Shown here piece by piece: positions 62,023-64,000 of a stretch of 64,000 nucleotides of DNA. The notes beneath the pieces were generated by a model. The model did no database searches. It worked only from the letters and a program-made list of their open reading frames with translations, and was not told where the DNA came from. Positions within the stretch are counted from its first letter, which is position 1. Each line of letters begins with the position of its first letter. Source of the DNA: JACDAN01 sp963721345 (GTDB lineage Bacteria > Actinomycetota > Thermoleophilia > Gaiellales > Gaiellaceae); contig CAVRIT010000001.1 of assembly GCA_963721345.1 (NCBI GenBank), positions 496,001 through 560,000 of the forward strand, in the 5' to 3' direction. Position numbers and translations under genes: made by a program.

Positions 62023-62040
62023 AATGCGGTTGCGGTCGAG

Positions 62041-62352
62041 CTACGCGACCGGGACCCGGTCGCTGTGAGCGACGATCCGGCCGCTCGTGATCTTGGGCTC
62101 GTTGGGGATCAGCGTGTCGAGCTTCTCGTCGCGGATCCACGTGGCGACGACGTTCGTCGACTCCTTGCCCTGCTCAGGCGTCTCGAAGAGACCGAGCGAG
62201 CTGAAGACGCCGTTGCCGGCCTCGATCAGGTAGTAGCCCTCGAACCCGGACAGCTTCTCCAGCTTCGGGATGAGGGTCTCGTTGACCTTGGCGGTCAGCT
62301 CGGCCGTGCGACTCTGATCCACACCGTCGTAGCGGCGAATGATCGCATGCAT
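62041..62352 (-). CDS. Small ABM-like (dimeric alpha-beta barrel) protein
   Basis: A 103-residue protein: MHAIIRRYDGVDQSRTAELT, then LEKLSGFEGYYLIEAGNGVFSSLGLFETPEQGKESTNVVATWI (partly quoted). The beta-alpha-beta pattern with conserved GFEGYYL and S..LFET fits the ferredoxin-like dimeric barrel of ABM monooxygenase-like and YdhR-like proteins. Function unknown. Strong GGAG before ATG 62352; a candidate promoter lies at 62487-62513, giving a 130-base leader. Confidence 0.7.
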   Translation of the reverse strand: MHAIIRRYDGVDQSRTAELTAKVNETLIPKLEKLSGFEGYYLIEAGNGVFSSLGLFETPEQGKESTNVVATWIRDEKLDTLIPNEPKITSGRIVAHSDRVPVA

Positions 62353-62486
62353 GTGATGCTCCTTCTTCTCCGTTCAGGCAGAAAACCCGATTGAGCTCCC
62401 TGATGCGCTCAGGCCTGATGTGACAACTCGAAGAGGAAGTCGAGAGCCTCTGCGGCTTTAGTGCCAGGACGAACGCGCTCGGTTTG

Positions 62487-62513
62487 AGTGTAGCCGCAAT
62501 CCTGTTTTGTCAA
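62487..62513 (-). promoter_or_regulatory. Candidate promoter of the ABM-like gene
   Basis: On the minus strand TTGACA (62513-62508), a perfect -35 box, and TACACT (62492-62487), with a 15-base spacer, shorter than the usual 17. The next gene in that direction is the ABM-like protein 135 bases away. No promoter-like pair of equal quality lies in the rest of the 246-base gap. Confidence 0.45.
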
Positions 62514-62569
62514 ACCTCTAGGCGAAAGGGCGCCGAAGCGAATCTACGTCGAGCAGATCCGGAGAACCT

Positions 62570-62595
62570 GAAAGGCCCCGTCTCCGGGGCCTTTC
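62570..62595 (-). terminator. Terminator-like hairpin after the initiator tRNA
   Basis: GAAAGGCCCCG-TCTC-CGGGGCCTTTC, 11 bp, directly after the tRNA on the minus strand. Its core GGCCCCG/CGGGGCC matches the hairpin at 55229-55252. No T run follows, so termination would be weak or mRNA processing based. Confidence 0.6.
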
Positions 62596-62598
62596 CAG

Positions 62599-62672
62599 TA
62601 GCGGGGGCAGGATTTGAACCTGCGACCTCCGGGTTATGAGCCCGGCGAGCTACCTGACTGCTCCACCCCGCG
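62599..62672 (-). tRNA. Initiator tRNA-Met (CAT)
   Basis: A 74-base tRNA with anticodon CAT in a C-T-CAT-A-A loop, three G-C pairs in the anticodon stem (GGG/CCC, here CCGGGCTCATAACCCGG) and an unpaired first acceptor base (C1 against T72), the hallmarks of formyl-Met initiator tRNA. The T arm is GGTTCAAATCC. The 3' CCA is not encoded. One of the acceptor ends lies next to msrA (22 bases). Confidence 0.95.
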
Positions 62673-62694
62673 GCGTGACGGGATTGTAGCGCGG

Positions 62695-63351
62695 CTACGA
62701 ATCAGCTGCCACGAGCCCGACGGGGCAGCTGACGCCCGTTCCGCCGAGTCCGCAGTAGCCGTTCGGGTTCTTCGCGAGGTACTGCTGGTGGTAGTCCTCG
62801 GCGTAGTAGAACGGCCCCGCCTGCGCGATCTCCGTGGTGATCTCGCCGTAGCCCGCGGCGCTCAGCTCACCCTGGAACATCTCGCGTGAACGCTCTGCCG
62901 CGGCGCGCTGCGCCTCGTCCTCCCAGTAGATCGTCGAGCGGTACTGGGTTCCGGCGTCGTTCCCCTGGCGCATGCCCTGGGTCGGATCGTGGTTCTCCCA
63001 GAAGAGGCGGAGCATCTCCTCGTAGCTCGTCTTCGTCGGGTCGAACACGGCGAGGACGACCTCTGCGTGGCCGGTCCGGCCGCTGCACGTCTCCTCGTAG
63101 GTCGGGTTCGGCGTGTAGCCGCCCGCGTAGCCGACGGCCGTCGTGTAGATGCCCGGCGCCTGCCAGAAGACACGCTCCGCGCCCCAGAAGCAGCCCATCC
63201 CGAAGACGGCGCGTTCCAGGCCGTCGGGGAATGGCGGGGCGATCGGCGTCCCGAGGACGTAGTGGCGCTCGGAAGCCGGCATCGCCTCCTCCCGGCCCGC
63301 CAGCGCGTCGCGCGGCTCCACCATCTCGGTCTTGTCACGGAACAGGAACAT
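62695..63351 (-). CDS. msrA: Peptide-methionine (S)-S-oxide reductase
   Basis: Repairs oxidised methionine, 218 residues. Catalytic C54 in GMGCFWGAERVFW, and the resolving Cys near the end in GYCGLGGTGVSCPVG. Also TYEETCSGRTGHAEVV and DPTQGMRQGNDAGTQYRS are conserved. The N-terminus has 45 residues before the motif (FLFRDKTEMVEP), the usual longer class. ATG 63351. Confidence 0.95.
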   Translation of the reverse strand: MFLFRDKTEMVEPRDALAGREEAMPASERHYVLGTPIAPPFPDGLERAVFGMGCFWGAERVFWQAPGIYTTAVGYAGGYTPNPTYEETCSGRTGHAEVVLAVFDPTKTSYEEMLRLFWENHDPTQGMRQGNDAGTQYRSTIYWEDEAQRAAAERSREMFQGELSAAGYGEITTEIAQAGPFYYAEDYHQQYLAKNPNGYCGLGGTGVSCPVGLVAADS

Positions 63352-63355
63352 GCCT

Positions 63356-64000
63356 CTAGGGTACCGGCCTCACGTTCCGTGCCAGCCGGTCTTGGAGAAC
63401 CCTTGCCGCGACTCCAGCGGTCAACGCGCCGGTGAGCAAAAGCACCACGGTCAGCATCACGAAAACACCGAGCCCCTCCACTCCGGCAAGCTCAGCGAAG
63501 ATCATTCCGAGCGGCAACGGAATCAGCAAAAGCCACCACCGCCCGATCGCATACCCGACCACAGCGGCGACGCAGCAGGCCACGAGACTGTAGGGCTCCC
63601 ATGCATCGGTTGCGGCCGCTCCAACAGCAAGGCCGTAAGTGACAGCGGCGGCGGCGAGGATCGGCCTGGCCGAACCCAGTTGCTGGCGTCGACGGGATGC
63701 CGAGCGGGCCACGAACGTCGCCACCACACCTGAAAGGACAAGGGCAGCGCTCGCAGCTAGGCCCGCGTAGATCCCCCATCTAGGGTCCGTGTACGTGTAG
63801 TCGGAAGGAGCTCGAAGCTCGTCGACAATGCGCAGAAGCGCGGCGAGCGCCGCCGCCGATGCGAAAGCGCAGGCGACCACTCCTAGGTGGTCTTCGCCCC
63901 GACGGTCCAGCCAGGCTGCCGCTCCTAATCCACTCAGGACGGCTAGGAGGCCTACCGCGGTGAGCGAGAGCGCTCCGTAGAGCTCCCAGCCGTTCAGCTC
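63356..64000 (-). CDS. Membrane protein, unknown, 5' end outside window
   Basis: The reading frame is open to the window end (visible part 214 residues); a GTG at 63880 could start a shorter protein, but hydrophobic sequence continues upstream (LYGALSLTAVGLLAVLSGLG). About six hydrophobic segments in the visible part. No family recognised. It follows msrA's promoter side by 4 bases. Confidence 0.55.
   Translation of the reverse strand, partial: ELNGWELYGALSLTAVGLLAVLSGLGAAAWLDRRGEDHLGVVACAFASAAALAALLRIVDELRAPSDYTYTDPRWGIYAGLAASAALVLSGVVATFVARSASRRRQQLGSARPILAAAAVTYGLAVGAAATDAWEPYSLVACCVAAVVGYAIGRWWLLLIPLPLGMIFAELAGVEGLGVFVMLTVVLLLTGALTAGVAARVLQDRLARNVRPVP

Overview
The window is chromosomal DNA from a high-GC actinobacterium. 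A deep-branching, Thermoleophilia-like lineage (Gaiellales or Solirubrobacterales) is my inference from gene order and protein style; no rRNA gene is present to prove it. Genes are densely packed, many joined by 4-base ATGA or GTGA overlaps. I see no transposase, integrase, prophage or CRISPR array.

Region 1 (1-25060, mostly minus strand) is housekeeping. Reading along the minus strand: a short threonine dehydratase-like enzyme, rpmE, a DUF1385 membrane protein, prfA, prmC, a Sua5/TsaC tRNA-modification enzyme, glyA, upp, a WecA-type sugar-phosphate transferase, a delta-60-repeat lipoprotein, two small membrane proteins and the ATP synthase genes atpB-E-F-H-A-G. At 10619 the ATP synthase operon is interrupted by a block on the opposite strand: an orphan zinc-finger anti-sigma-like gene, a complete peptide/nickel-type ABC transporter (binding protein, two permeases, two ATPases) and a kelch lipoprotein. 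It resumes at 3361 with atpD and atpC, then a secreted orphan and the start of metH. A dispersed hairpin repeat marks the atpG side of the block and supplies the tail of AtpG.

Region 2 (25102-36037) holds a secreted thermolysin-family protease with thrombospondin type 3 repeats, the etfB-etfA-ETF:quinone oxidoreductase operon, an M23 peptidase-like protein, an enoyl-CoA hydratase co-translated with a B12-binding mutase subunit, a metallo-beta-lactamase-fold hydrolase, and the large mutase subunit. The mutase has the substrate-pocket residues of isobutyryl-CoA mutase rather than methylmalonyl-CoA mutase.

Region 3 (36038-46396) is signalling and cell surface: a PAS histidine kinase with a receiver-only partner, a secreted protein with an Asp/Glu tail, a convergent OmpR-type regulator, then a collagen-like protein, a single-pass membrane protein and a large GT-C-like membrane protein, all co-directional. 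This looks like a regulated surface-fibre locus and is the best candidate for something undescribed. It ends with a TauE/SafE remnant, a PduO-type cobalamin adenosyltransferase (which would supply the mutase cofactor) and another receiver protein.

Region 4 (46393-64000) mixes acyl-CoA metabolism (acyl-CoA dehydrogenase, 3-hydroxyacyl-CoA dehydrogenase, thiolase) with a primary-type sigma factor, a secreted subtilase, an arsR-arsM arsenic pair with a recognisable leaderless promoter/operator, assorted small enzymes, an initiator tRNA and msrA. Together with the ETF genes and ETF:quinone oxidoreductase, the acyl-CoA genes describe beta-oxidation feeding electrons to the quinone pool and so to the ATP synthase.
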